A stretch of 44,304 bases of DNA from an uncultured Bacteroidota bacterium. Its GTDB lineage: Bacteria > Bacteroidota > Bacteroidia > B-17B0 > Aurantibacillaceae. Within the stretch, counting starts at the first letter, position 1. Each line of letters begins with the position of its first letter. The stretch covers positions 1 through 44,304 of the forward strand of contig CAIYSA010000111.1 in NCBI GenBank assembly GCA_903928655.1, in the 5' to 3' direction. This document shows positions 16,265 through 24,779 of the stretch, piece by piece. Position numbers and translations under genes: made by a program. Under the pieces are notes generated by a model that saw only the letters and a list, made by a program, of their open reading frames with translations, had not been told where the DNA came from and ran no database searches.

Positions 16265-17292
16265 TAAAATGTTCCTATTAATTCTATTTCAGGTTTCCAT
16301 TGTTGAATTGAATGTGTCAAAGCTAAATTATATTGGGCTTCCAAAAATCTTCTTCTAATTTCTTTTGTCAAACCTGTCTGATTTATAATAGTTTCTGATA
16401 ACGGATGTTTGCTTTCAATGTAAAATTCGTTTCGGTTAAACAGTCTATGAAGAAAACGTTTTTCTGGAATTCTTGCTTTCTTATGTAAATTGATACTGCT
16501 GTCCGCCAGAACTAAATTCCATACTCCATTGATGTTAGCGCCAGTTTGTGAATGAGCTAACTTATTTACATGCGGCAAAAAATGATCAACTTCACAAATA
16601 TTGATATCATTTTTATTAATTGAAATGTCTTGATATGAATAAAAGCATTTGCCTTTTTGATAACCATTTAATGAATCTCGGACAGAAGTAATGTCAATGC
16701 GTCTCATTAAATTACTCTCAATAAAAAAAAGTGATTTACTCTCATCATACTTTACTTCAAGTAGATTTGGATTTATTTGCAAGTTCCAAGCTGTTTCAAC
16801 TAAGTTCCATCTAGCTTCTACTTCTTGTTCCAAATTTCTATACTGGAATAATTCTTTAATCTTTAATAAATTGTCTGTAACTACTATTTCTTTTTTGCCT
16901 TGACTATAATTTTTTTCATAAAATGCATTAGGTATTGTTCCACCATTAACGTTTTGGAAAGCGTCTACCACATTAACAAAACCATATTTTTCGGTTAAAC
17001 CGTAAAGGTCTTCTTTTGTAATTTTTTCATTGATGTAGCTTCTGCAACCTTCTAAAAACTTACTCGAACCGGCATTGCCTTGTTTGTCACTTTTTTTTAA
17101 ATGCTCCACTATTGAGTTTGCGAATGGTATTGCTAATTCATCAAGCGATATTTTTGTTTTTTCTTGTTCGATTAATCCGAGTAATGATTTAGCAAATGCA
17201 AATTTGTATGTCGCTGAGTTCTTTCCAAATAGAATAATAGCTCTCCATTGAGATTCTAATGAGGGGTCGTTTATTTGGAATTGTGTTGTCAT
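16264..17292 (-). CDS. HNH endonuclease with an uncharacterised N-terminal domain
   Basis: A 342-residue protein. The HNH metal finger lies at about 216-275: KGKCFYSYQDI, then CEVDHFLPH with the catalytic D236-H237 pair, then NGVWNLVLADSSINLHKK supplying the conserved Asn and final His. The first ~200 residues, with RAIILFGKNSATYKFAFAKS, are helical and I cannot assign them. It is the first gene of the array and starts 17 bases inside the first cassette, so its promoter must lie upstream of the array. It is coupled to the HIT gene. DNA or RNA cleavage is likely, target unknown. Confidence 0.83.
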   Translation of the reverse strand: MTTQFQINDPSLESQWRAIILFGKNSATYKFAFAKSLLGLIEQEKTKISLDELAIPFANSIVEHLKKSDKQGNAGSSKFLEGCRSYINEKITKEDLYGLTEKYGFVNVVDAFQNVNGGTIPNAFYEKNYSQGKKEIVVTDNLLKIKELFQYRNLEQEVEARWNLVETAWNLQINPNLLEVKYDESKSLFFIESNLMRRIDITSVRDSLNGYQKGKCFYSYQDISINKNDINICEVDHFLPHVNKLAHSQTGANINGVWNLVLADSSINLHKKARIPEKRFLHRLFNRNEFYIESKHPLSETIINQTGLTKEIRRRFLEAQYNLALTHSIQQWKPEIELIGTF

Positions 17293-17302
17293 TTAAAATG
17301 TG

Positions 17303-17374
17303 CTATAACTTATCGCTAAGCGCTATAAATATACAAAACATAGTCCAATCATACACCCGTATGTTCGCTAAGCG
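17303..17374 (-). other. Leading end of the cassette array, candidate attI-like region
   Basis: CTATAAC at 17303-17309 is the junction of the first cassette (minus strand G^TTATAG). Beyond it, two exact copies of CGCTAAGCG (17314-17322 and 17366-17374) flank the hairpin CATAC-ACCC-GTATG (17350-17363). Integron attI sites have a crossover box plus nearby direct repeats, so this could be the insertion site. It could also be a decayed attC. No integrase gene adjoins it; the neighbouring gene encodes a peptidase. Confidence 0.4.
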
Positions 17375-17389
17375 TAACTAAATTATCCA

Positions 17390-17417
17390 TTTTTAAGCAT
17401 TTATAAATACTTAAAAA
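17390..17417 (-). terminator. AT-rich hairpin, probable terminator of the M1 peptidase gene
   Basis: TTTTTAAGCATTTA and TAAATACTTAAAAA form a near-perfect palindrome with one mismatched pair. It begins ten bases after the stop of the minus-strand peptidase gene. It has little GC, so strength is uncertain, but it may shield the cassette array from read-through. Confidence 0.55.
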
Positions 17418-17426
17418 CGGATATTA

Positions 17427-19427
17427 CTAATTCTTTACAACCTTGCATGTTTTAATAACATCACCTTGGTTATTTTTAATAGTTACATTATAAATGCCGT
17501 TGCTGTATTTGCTAACATCAAATTGGGCTTCTGTTTTTATAGTTTGTGATGCAATTAATTTACCTGTTAGGTCTGTTATTTCAACTATTGCTTTTTCTGT
17601 TTGGTATAAGTAAATATTAATAAAATCTGATGTTGGGTTTGGCCCAACAAAAATATCAGCTACAGCAAGTTGTTCATATGCGCCAAGTGTAGAAATTAAA
17701 GAAATATCTTTAGCAGGCCCAATAACTTTATTTAGTATCCAGTTTGATGGATCAAGAAATACGCTAGTTACACTTCCTGTTAATGGAATGGTATAATTTT
17801 CGGTTAAATTAGCATGCCCTAATCGTATAACGGTATCAGGCTTTGCAGTTCTTGATATTCGGTAATCAATATCTGTAATAAATAACGGTATGGAGCTTGG
17901 AAAAGATTGTGTTTGTATAGATTGTAAAATAAAATTACCACCCAATTGATTCCATTTTACATCAAAGGTTGGGTAACCTTGCCCGTAAAACCATTGGTTA
18001 AAAAACTGTGTTAAGTTTATGCCACTATACGTTTGCATGTAATTTTTAAAATCAATAACACTTGCCACATTAAATTTATAAGTGTTTTGAAAGCCTCTAA
18101 TGGCATTAAAAAATGTTGAGTCGTTATTTATGGTGTAACGCAACATGTGTATTAAGGCACTGCCTTTATCATAAGTTAAACGAGAGTCAAAAATTACATT
18201 GGCATCCATTGTATCGGCATTTGTAAAATAGCAACTTCCACCGGGCTGCGACATGACGCTTGTGTGAACGCTAGTCATTTTTGTTGCAGCAGATGTACCT
18301 GAAATAGTTGGTAAATATTGGTCGCATAAATATTCGGTATAACTTGCCCAACCTTCGTTTATAAAAATATCTTTCCAAGCTTTGCAAGTTACGTTATCGC
18401 CCCACCATTGATGACCAAGTTCATGCGCATCAATTTCAAAATCAAAAAACCCTAAAGTTGTCATGGTTTGGTGTTCCATTCCACCACCTAATGGTGCCAT
18501 ACAATGCCCGTACTTTTCTTTGTAAAAAGGATACATTCCATAAAGTTTGGATTCGAGTTCGATAGTTTGTTTAATTTTATTTAGGGCTAATTTTTGAGTA
18601 TTCCATGCTGGATTATTAATGGCATTATCATAAATAAAATTTTGAATAAAAATAGAATCAGGGGCTAAATATTGCGGTTTTGCATACAGATTATATTGAC
18701 GATATTTTGCAGTTGAAACAGAAATTAAATAATAATCAATAGGATATTTTGATTTCCATTCGTAACGTTTTTTTGTACCCAAGCTCACAACATTTTTTAA
18801 TAAACCATTTGAGCCAACCATGTTTGCACTATCCGTTGTGGCAAATACCCATGATGAATCAATTTTATCAGTTAAATCTTGCTTACATGGAAACCATTGG
18901 TAAGCCACTAAACTTTCGCTTAAACTAAAAGTTGCTTGGTTGCCCCATGAGCCAGAAGTTGCTGCTGTGTAGCCATCGCCAATTGCAGCGCCACCTCCAG
19001 TTGGGCAAGTTCCTTTGTAATATACAATTGCATCAAAAAGTGTATTCAATAAAATTGGAGTGCCGGCAGTTGCTTTTACTAAACTATCTTGACGAACAAA
19101 AACACGTTTTGCTCCGTTTACATAAACCGAATCAATGGTATGGTTTTTATGTAAAACAAATGCAAATGAATCCAAACTTGCAACTACAACTTTTGCTTTA
19201 CTTTTTACGTTTCCACTTATGTAACGTGTGTTTCTTTCAACATTTAAGTTGAGGTGATAAAATTTTAAATCATATTTATTTTCGGGGGGAACATAACCAA
19301 TTGGTAAAACTGCGGTTTTAGCATAAGTACTTGTAAAAGATTTTGCTTTTACTTTGGCACAAGAATGTTGCGAGTGCATAGTTGTAAAAGCGAACGTTGA
19401 GATTAAAAAATAAAATATTTTTTTCAT
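17427..19427 (-). CDS. Secreted M1-family zinc metallopeptidase with T9SS sorting domain
   Basis: A 666-residue aminopeptidase-like protein. A signal peptide (MKKIFYFLISTFAFTTMHSQ) is followed by an M1 N-terminal beta domain, a gluzincin site HELGHQWWGD with HExxH at 335-339 and the third zinc ligand E358 in INEGWASY. The substrate motif usually written GAMEN appears as GGGMEHQ (314-320), with His in place of Asn, which may change N-terminal recognition. The C-terminus (VGPNPTSDFINIYLYQ to NGIYNVTIKNNQGD) is a T9SS sorting domain, so the enzyme acts at the cell surface or outside, probably trimming peptides for nutrition. It lies upstream of the cassette array but is not part of it. Confidence 0.92.
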   Translation of the reverse strand: MKKIFYFLISTFAFTTMHSQHSCAKVKAKSFTSTYAKTAVLPIGYVPPENKYDLKFYHLNLNVERNTRYISGNVKSKAKVVVASLDSFAFVLHKNHTIDSVYVNGAKRVFVRQDSLVKATAGTPILLNTLFDAIVYYKGTCPTGGGAAIGDGYTAATSGSWGNQATFSLSESLVAYQWFPCKQDLTDKIDSSWVFATTDSANMVGSNGLLKNVVSLGTKKRYEWKSKYPIDYYLISVSTAKYRQYNLYAKPQYLAPDSIFIQNFIYDNAINNPAWNTQKLALNKIKQTIELESKLYGMYPFYKEKYGHCMAPLGGGMEHQTMTTLGFFDFEIDAHELGHQWWGDNVTCKAWKDIFINEGWASYTEYLCDQYLPTISGTSAATKMTSVHTSVMSQPGGSCYFTNADTMDANVIFDSRLTYDKGSALIHMLRYTINNDSTFFNAIRGFQNTYKFNVASVIDFKNYMQTYSGINLTQFFNQWFYGQGYPTFDVKWNQLGGNFILQSIQTQSFPSSIPLFITDIDYRISRTAKPDTVIRLGHANLTENYTIPLTGSVTSVFLDPSNWILNKVIGPAKDISLISTLGAYEQLAVADIFVGPNPTSDFINIYLYQTEKAIVEITDLTGKLIASQTIKTEAQFDVSKYSNGIYNVTIKNNQGDVIKTCKVVKN

Positions 19428-19478
19428 GTTTTGTTTATAAGGGCTTAAATAGGTTTAAAATTATTTATTACACTAAAA

Positions 19479-19496
19479 TAAACTATTAATAGTTTA
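19479..19496. repeat. Perfect 18-bp palindrome upstream of the M1 peptidase gene
   Basis: TAAACTATTAATAGTTTA is fully self-complementary and lies 52 bases upstream of the peptidase ATG, within the presumed promoter. It may be a regulator binding site, but AT-rich palindromes also arise by chance. Confidence 0.3.
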
Positions 19497-19603
19497 AATG
19501 CAATACTTAAAAATGCAAACTATATAAACGGTAAAAAAAGAACATGAAAATGTTAAATCGCCTATGATTTAGAAAAGAATTTTTATGGTCAAAAAACGAA
19601 CAT

Positions 19604-20488
19604 TTATTTTTTCTCTAATCTTCCCCAAACGCCTAGTGGCAATTGCACGCCACTTTTTGCTTGCAGGTATAATTCGCCAATGCTTAATTCTGATTTATTT
19701 TTTAAAGCATAAGGGTTTAATAAATTATGAGGTACTAATGCAGAAAATCCTAATGAGTAGGCGTTTAAAATTAATAAATGTTGTTTTGGATCTAATATTT
19801 TTAAAACACTATCCATCATTTCTAAAATATTATCTTCTAATTTCCATTTTTCACCATTTGGGCCATGTCCAAAAGCTGGTGGATCTAAAATAATACCTTG
19901 AAAAAAATTTCCTCGACGTTGTTCTTTTTTCACAAACTTAAGCGCATCGTCAATTAACCAACGGATATTATCTAAGTTTGATTTTTGCATATTTTCATTC
20001 GCCCAATTTACTACTTGCTTAATGCTATCAACATGTGTTACATCAGCTCCGGCAGCTCTTGCGGCTAGAGATGCTCCACCAGTGTAAGCAAATAAGTTTA
20101 AGAATTTAGGTTTTTCAATATCTTTTAAAAAGTCGAAAATTACATCCCAATTACAAGCCTGTTCCGGAAAAATACCAACGTGTTTAAAGCCAGTTAATCC
20201 TAAACGAAATGTAATTTCTTTGGCGTTTTTTTTATCACCTAAGCCATAATTAATTGTCCATTGCTCTGGCATTTTTTTAAGCATTTTCCAATCTCCGCTA
20301 CTGCTACTTTTTGGCACAAACTTTACATGGGCTTGTTTTTCCCATTCAGCTTCTGTGTATACTTTTTTCCAAACTGCTTGTGGTTCTGGGCGAATAGTAA
20401 TGTATTTGCCAAAACGTTCAAGTTTTTCAAAATCGCCACAATCTATTAGTTCGTAGTCGGAAAAGTTTTTAGGAGTAAGTAATTGCAT
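19604..20488 (-). CDS. Class I SAM-dependent methyltransferase, RlmI/RlmK-like (probable rRNA methyltransferase)
   Basis: A 294-residue protein with a methyltransferase core of the 23S rRNA cytosine/guanine methyltransferase group. Motif I is FLNLFAYTGGASLAARAAGA (~134-153), the acidic strand end is VTHVDSIKQ, motif IV is ILDPPAFGHGPNG (~200-212), and the N-terminal part is strand-rich. It is shorter than RlmI and lacks an obvious PUA domain. It methylates RNA in the cytoplasm by family analogy; the exact base is unknown. It is divergent from the glycan operon. Confidence 0.78.
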   Translation of the reverse strand: MQLLTPKNFSDYELIDCGDFEKLERFGKYITIRPEPQAVWKKVYTEAEWEKQAHVKFVPKSSSSGDWKMLKKMPEQWTINYGLGDKKNAKEITFRLGLTGFKHVGIFPEQACNWDVIFDFLKDIEKPKFLNLFAYTGGASLAARAAGADVTHVDSIKQVVNWANENMQKSNLDNIRWLIDDALKFVKKEQRRGNFFQGIILDPPAFGHGPNGEKWKLEDNILEMMDSVLKILDPKQHLLILNAYSLGFSALVPHNLLNPYALKNKSELSIGELYLQAKSGVQLPLGVWGRLEKK

Positions 20489-20631
20489 CCAATAAAGATA
20501 ATAGTTATGATTAATAGCCTATAATTTATTATAATAAGTAGTAAAAAGTGATTTGTTAATAAATGGGATTTGTTTATTTAACTAAAACGGTACAAAAGCT
20601 TTACTTTAGACATTAATCAAACTATTTTTTT

Positions 20632-22041
20632 ATGCAAAAAACCAATTCTTCTTTTGTAACATTAATAACTGTTTTCTTTTTCTGGGGCTTTGTTGGCGCT
20701 AGTAATGGCATTTTAATTCCATTATTTAAAGAAAAATTCCTTCTTACCCAGTTTCAATCTCAGCTGGTAGATTTAGCATTTTATTTTGCGTATTTCGTTG
20801 GGTCTCTCATTTATTTTTTTACATCAAGAGCAACTGGCGATCCAATTGATAAAATTGGGTATAAAAAAGCACTTATTTTAGGCTTACTTATTTCTTCAGT
20901 TGGAGCTTTGTTATTTATTCCTGCTGCAAATTTATTGTCGTATCCATTACTATTAACCGCATTGTTTGTTATAGGTTTGGGGTTTGCATTACAACAAATT
21001 GTGGCTAATCCTTTTGTTATAAATTTTGGCGCAAAAGAAACAGGTTCGCACCGTTTAAATTTAGCTGGCGGTTTAAACTCTTTTGGAACTACAATTGGAC
21101 CAGTTGTTTTAAGCTATGCATTATTTGGAAATATTAGTGCACCCGCAATTGCAAGTAACGATTTGAGTGCTGTTAAAATTCCAGCATTAATTTTATTTGG
21201 TTTGTTTATTTTATGTGCAACCATTTTATGGTTTTCAAAATTGCCAACCGTAACCACTTCCGAAAAATTAGATAAAGATTTAGGTGCTCTTAAATATCCA
21301 CAATTAACCTTAGGTATGATTGCCATTTTTATATACGTTGGAGTTGAGGTAACGATACAAAGTAATTTAGGCGCCTTATTAAAAATGCCGGAAATTAAAG
21401 GAATTGATCACACAAAAATTTCTCATTTTATTTCATTGTATTGGGGAAGTCTTATGATTGGTCGTTGGACAGGTGCATTGGCTGTTTTTAATTTTAAGAA
21501 AACAACAAAATTAATGATGCAAATTATTACTCCATTTTTAGCCTTTGGGGTTATTTGTGCTATCAATTATTTGAGAGGAAGTAACATTGAAGATTATATT
21601 TATTATTTACCATACATCTGTTTAGCATCAGCTATTTTTATTTTTTCGGGCGACAATCCTGCCCGCACATTACTTATTCTTTCTTTAACAGCTTGTGTTA
21701 TGATGGTTGTTGGACTTGTAAGTTCAGGTAATTTAGCGCTCTATTCTTTTATTAGTGGAGGTTTATTTTGTTCAGTAATGTGGCCTTGTATTTTTGCTTT
21801 AGCTATAAATGGCTTAGGTAAATATACCAACCAAGGCTCTTCACTTTTAGTAATGATGATTTTAGGAGGCGCAATAATTCCGCCAATACAAGGCATCCTA
21901 GTTGATATTTTAAATCCACAAATTTCGTATATTGTAACCGTATTTTGTTTCGCTTATTTAGCCTGGTATGCCTTTAAAGTAAAATCTATTTTTAAGAAAC
22001 AAGGTATAGATTTTGACTCAAATACATCAATAACACATTAA
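20632..22041 (+). CDS. Sugar MFS transporter, FucP/NagP-like
   Basis: A 469-residue, 12-helix transporter of the FucP/GluP sugar:proton symporter family. It begins with the family's first-helix segment FFFWGFVGASNGILIPLFKE and contains FAYFVGSLIYFF, the loop TGDPIDKIGYKKA, and DNPARTLLIL in the second half. FucP-family members in Bacteroidota import fucose, glucose/galactose or N-acetylglucosamine. As first gene of an operon that releases GlcNAc and mannose, GlcNAc is the best guess. The next gene starts nine bases after its stop. Confidence 0.88.
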   Translation: MQKTNSSFVTLITVFFFWGFVGASNGILIPLFKEKFLLTQFQSQLVDLAFYFAYFVGSLIYFFTSRATGDPIDKIGYKKALILGLLISSVGALLFIPAANLLSYPLLLTALFVIGLGFALQQIVANPFVINFGAKETGSHRLNLAGGLNSFGTTIGPVVLSYALFGNISAPAIASNDLSAVKIPALILFGLFILCATILWFSKLPTVTTSEKLDKDLGALKYPQLTLGMIAIFIYVGVEVTIQSNLGALLKMPEIKGIDHTKISHFISLYWGSLMIGRWTGALAVFNFKKTTKLMMQIITPFLAFGVICAINYLRGSNIEDYIYYLPYICLASAIFIFSGDNPARTLLILSLTACVMMVVGLVSSGNLALYSFISGGLFCSVMWPCIFALAINGLGKYTNQGSSLLVMMILGGAIIPPIQGILVDILNPQISYIVTVFCFAYLAWYAFKVKSIFKKQGIDFDSNTSITH

Positions 22042-22050
22042 TAAATAATC

Positions 22051-22500
22051 ATGAAAGTAACACTGAATATAAAACTAGTAAATTCAAAATTTAACCAAGC
22101 TTACGCTGATAAAGATAACGAAGGAGAGGAAACAGAAGATAATATCAAATACCTTTGGGAAGATGAATTTGATATAAAAGGAAACGTAAAGAATTTTAAA
22201 GTTATTAATAACACTACTTATCTATTAAAAGGTTTATATCCTAATGATGATGAATTTTGTTTCGAAATTCCAAACATGACGGTTTTAGAATGTACTATGG
22301 ATGATGATTCGGTAACTTTATTGCCGTTTTCAAAAAAAGCTATCAGTAAAACTGATAAAGTTGATTCGAAAGATGGTTTATACTTTAATATAAATTTGAA
22401 GAGTATTTATGAAATTGTAAATCCAATGCTTGGGGTTTATATTATTAAGGAAGATTATCCTAAAGAATTATTAGATGATGTTAGTGATGAGGAAGAATAG
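22051..22500 (+). CDS. Acidic hypothetical protein in the N-glycan operon
   Basis: A 149-residue protein with no signal peptide, membrane segment or recognised motif. It is strongly acidic, with an E/D-rich stretch after residue 20 (DKDNEGEETEDN) and a tail ending DDVSDEEE. Alternating hydrophobic strands suggest a beta-rich cytoplasmic fold. It sits between the transporter and the GH20 gene, overlapping the latter by 14 bases, so it is part of the operon, but no function can be given. Confidence 0.75.
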   Translation: MKVTLNIKLVNSKFNQAYADKDNEGEETEDNIKYLWEDEFDIKGNVKNFKVINNTTYLLKGLYPNDDEFCFEIPNMTVLECTMDDDSVTLLPFSKKAISKTDKVDSKDGLYFNINLKSIYEIVNPMLGVYIIKEDYPKELLDDVSDEEE

Positions 22501-24778
22501 ATTTTTTCTTTTAGCATATTTATTTATTTCCTTGAGAATTATTTCTCAAGAAAAAGAAAATGTTTTGGCTATTATTCCAAAACCTTCAGAATTAAAAATG
22601 TTAAAAGGAAATTTTAAACTTTCTGATTCTACAAATATTGTGATCCAAAATTTATCTTCTTGCAAAAACGAAGCGGATTTTTTTAATGAATATTTAGAAA
22701 AACAATATGGATTTAAACTTAAAATCGTTTCTAATCCCCTAAATAAAAACAACTATATTGAATTTAAAAATGCAGATTGGGAAACAAAATTTACTGAAAA
22801 CTATGAACTATTAATTACTGAAAATAAAATTTCAATTGTAGCTCTCGAAAAAAGTGCAGGTAATTTTTATGCAATCCAAACATTAATTCAAACATTACCA
22901 ATTGAAAAAAATATAAAACTTTTAGTTTCCTGTTTAAAAATAAAAGATGCGCCAAGGTTTAAATGGAGAGGAATGCATTTAGATGTTTGCCGTCATTTTT
23001 TTCCAAAGCCTTTCATAAAAAAATACATTGATTTAATGGCCATGTATAAAATGAATACGTTTCATTGGCATTTAACAGAAGATCAAGCATGGCGAATTGA
23101 AATTAAAAAGTATCCAAAATTAACTCAAGTTGGTGCTTGGCGAAAAGGCACTATGGTTGGTGCTTATAAAGATCAAAAATATGATACAATTCCTTATGGT
23201 GGATTTTATACTCAAGACGATATTAAAGAGATTGTAGCTTATGCAGAAAAAAGACACATTACTATTGTTCCTGAAATAGAAATGCCTGGACATTCGGTGG
23301 CGGCTATCACTTCATATCCTTGGCTTTCATGCAGAGGTAAACAAATTGAAGTAGAAAAAAGTTGGGGAGTTTTTGAAGATGTATTCTGTACAAAAGATTC
23401 TACATTTAAATTTTTAGAAGACGTGCTTGATGAAGTCATGGAATTATTTCCGAGTCCATACATTCATATTGGTGGCGACGAATGTCCTAAAACAAGATGG
23501 AAAACGTGTGCACAATGTCAATCCATTATTAAAAAAGAAAATTTAAAAGATGAGCATGAACTTCAAAGTTATTTTATAAAACGCATTGAAAAATATGTCA
23601 ATTTAAAAGGCAGACAAATTATTGGTTGGGACGAAATATTAGAAGGAGGATTAGCGCCTAATGCAGCTGTGATGAGTTGGAGAGGAATAGACGGCGGAAT
23701 TGCGGCAGCAAAACAAAAACATCATGTTGTGATGTCGCCTGGCACGCATTGTTATTTTGATCATTATCAATCGTCGCCAACAGACGAACCTTTAGCTATT
23801 GGAGGTTTTACACCTTTAGAAAAAGTGTATGCTTTTGAACCAGTTCCTACTGAGTTAAATAATGAAGAACAAAAATATATTTTAGGCGCTCAAGCAAATG
23901 TTTGGACAGAATATATTTTAAACGAAAAACAAGTTGAATATATGGCGATGCCTCGAATGGCAGCATTATCGGAAGTTTTATGGACGCCGAAAGAATTAAA
24001 AAATGAAACTAATTTTTTAGAACGATTACAAAAACATTTTTTACTCTTAGATCAATTAGATGTGAATTATGCCAAAGCATTGTACAATGTTAAGTATACA
24101 ATCTTACCAAACAAAAACACACAACAGTTGGAATTAGAATTAAATGCCAATCCCTTTTTAGGAACTGTATATTTTACATTAGATGGAAGCATGCCAACCA
24201 TAAATTCTAGCAAGTACATAAAGCCCATTGAATTAAAAACGAATACAACTGTTAAAGCAGGGCTTTATAAAAATAATGAATTAAAAGGGAAAATAAGCTT
24301 TCGGGAATACCACATCAATAAAGCCACTAATAAATTTATTACGTTTAAAACACCACCAAGTAAATATTATAATATTGGCGGAGGCTTTACTTTAGTAAAT
24401 AGTGTGGTGGCAACTTTACCAAGAGTAAACGATCAATGGCTTGGCTGGAGCGGAAATGATTTAGAAACGGTTATTGATTTAGGAAAAGAAGAGGATATTC
24501 AATCTATACAAATTGGTTTTTTAAATGAAGAGCTCAATTGGATTTATTTACCAAAGTTGGTTGAGTTTTTCATTTCCAAAGACGGTATTAATTACAAAGC
24601 TATTCAAAAGGTTACAACAAATGAATTGAAGCAAGAGCGTTTTGCAATAAGCTCTTTCCCATCCGATAAAGCAAAGTATGTAAAAATTATTGCTAAAACG
24701 TTTGGGAAAATAGAAAGTGGTAAACCAGGTGCTGGTGAAGATGCTTGGCTATTTTGTGATGAAATAATAATAAAATAA
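22487..24778 (+). CDS. GH20 beta-N-acetylhexosaminidase with chitobiase C-terminal and discoidin domains
   Basis: A 763-residue exported GH20 enzyme that removes terminal beta-linked GlcNAc/GalNAc by substrate-assisted catalysis. It has a signal peptide (MRKNRFFLLAYLFISLRIIS), a GH20b domain at ~25-155 and the catalytic barrel from RFKWRGMHLDVCRHFF, with the Asp-Glu pair of GGDECP at ~331-332. A CHB_HEX_C-like module (GTVYFTLDGSMPTINS) and a C-terminal F5/8-type discoidin domain complete it. The frame allows ATG 22475, but ATG 22487 begins the signal peptide directly and is preferred. It should cleave the chitobiose core of N-glycans after mannose removal. Confidence 0.93.
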   Translation: MRKNRFFLLAYLFISLRIISQEKENVLAIIPKPSELKMLKGNFKLSDSTNIVIQNLSSCKNEADFFNEYLEKQYGFKLKIVSNPLNKNNYIEFKNADWETKFTENYELLITENKISIVALEKSAGNFYAIQTLIQTLPIEKNIKLLVSCLKIKDAPRFKWRGMHLDVCRHFFPKPFIKKYIDLMAMYKMNTFHWHLTEDQAWRIEIKKYPKLTQVGAWRKGTMVGAYKDQKYDTIPYGGFYTQDDIKEIVAYAEKRHITIVPEIEMPGHSVAAITSYPWLSCRGKQIEVEKSWGVFEDVFCTKDSTFKFLEDVLDEVMELFPSPYIHIGGDECPKTRWKTCAQCQSIIKKENLKDEHELQSYFIKRIEKYVNLKGRQIIGWDEILEGGLAPNAAVMSWRGIDGGIAAAKQKHHVVMSPGTHCYFDHYQSSPTDEPLAIGGFTPLEKVYAFEPVPTELNNEEQKYILGAQANVWTEYILNEKQVEYMAMPRMAALSEVLWTPKELKNETNFLERLQKHFLLLDQLDVNYAKALYNVKYTILPNKNTQQLELELNANPFLGTVYFTLDGSMPTINSSKYIKPIELKTNTTVKAGLYKNNELKGKISFREYHINKATNKFITFKTPPSKYYNIGGGFTLVNSVVATLPRVNDQWLGWSGNDLETVIDLGKEEDIQSIQIGFLNEELNWIYLPKLVEFFISKDGINYKAIQKVTTNELKQERFAISSFPSDKAKYVKIIAKTFGKIESGKPGAGEDAWLFCDEIIIK

Positions 24779-24779
24779 A

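Larger units (their letters stand above)
8946..17308 (-). mobile_element. Integron-like gene-cassette array, six cassettes, no integrase in the window
   Basis: Six consecutive minus-strand units each consist of one or two genes followed closely by an attC-like palindrome. Predicted crossover points (G^TT on the minus strand) lie at + positions 17308/17309, 15763/15764, 14206/14207, 11327/11328, 10335/10336, 9739/9740 and 8945/8946. The cassettes are therefore about 1.55, 1.56, 2.88, 0.99, 0.60 and 0.79 kb. Each cassette's first bases (GTTATAGCAC, GTTAGGCGG, GTTACCGGG, GTTAGGGGC, GTTAGGGGTA, GTTAGCTG) are the reverse complement of the outer R'' box of its own attC. This one-to-one match in six of six is what integron recombination of circular cassettes produces. 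Leaders are short and most cassettes show no promoter. It would be classed as an attC cluster lacking an integrase unless intI lies elsewhere in the genome. Confidence 0.85.

Noticed and set aside
17309-17426. An integrase gene next to the array
   Set aside because: Only about 120 bases lie between the array and the peptidase gene. No frame in the window encodes a tyrosine recombinase with the R-H-R-Y signature.
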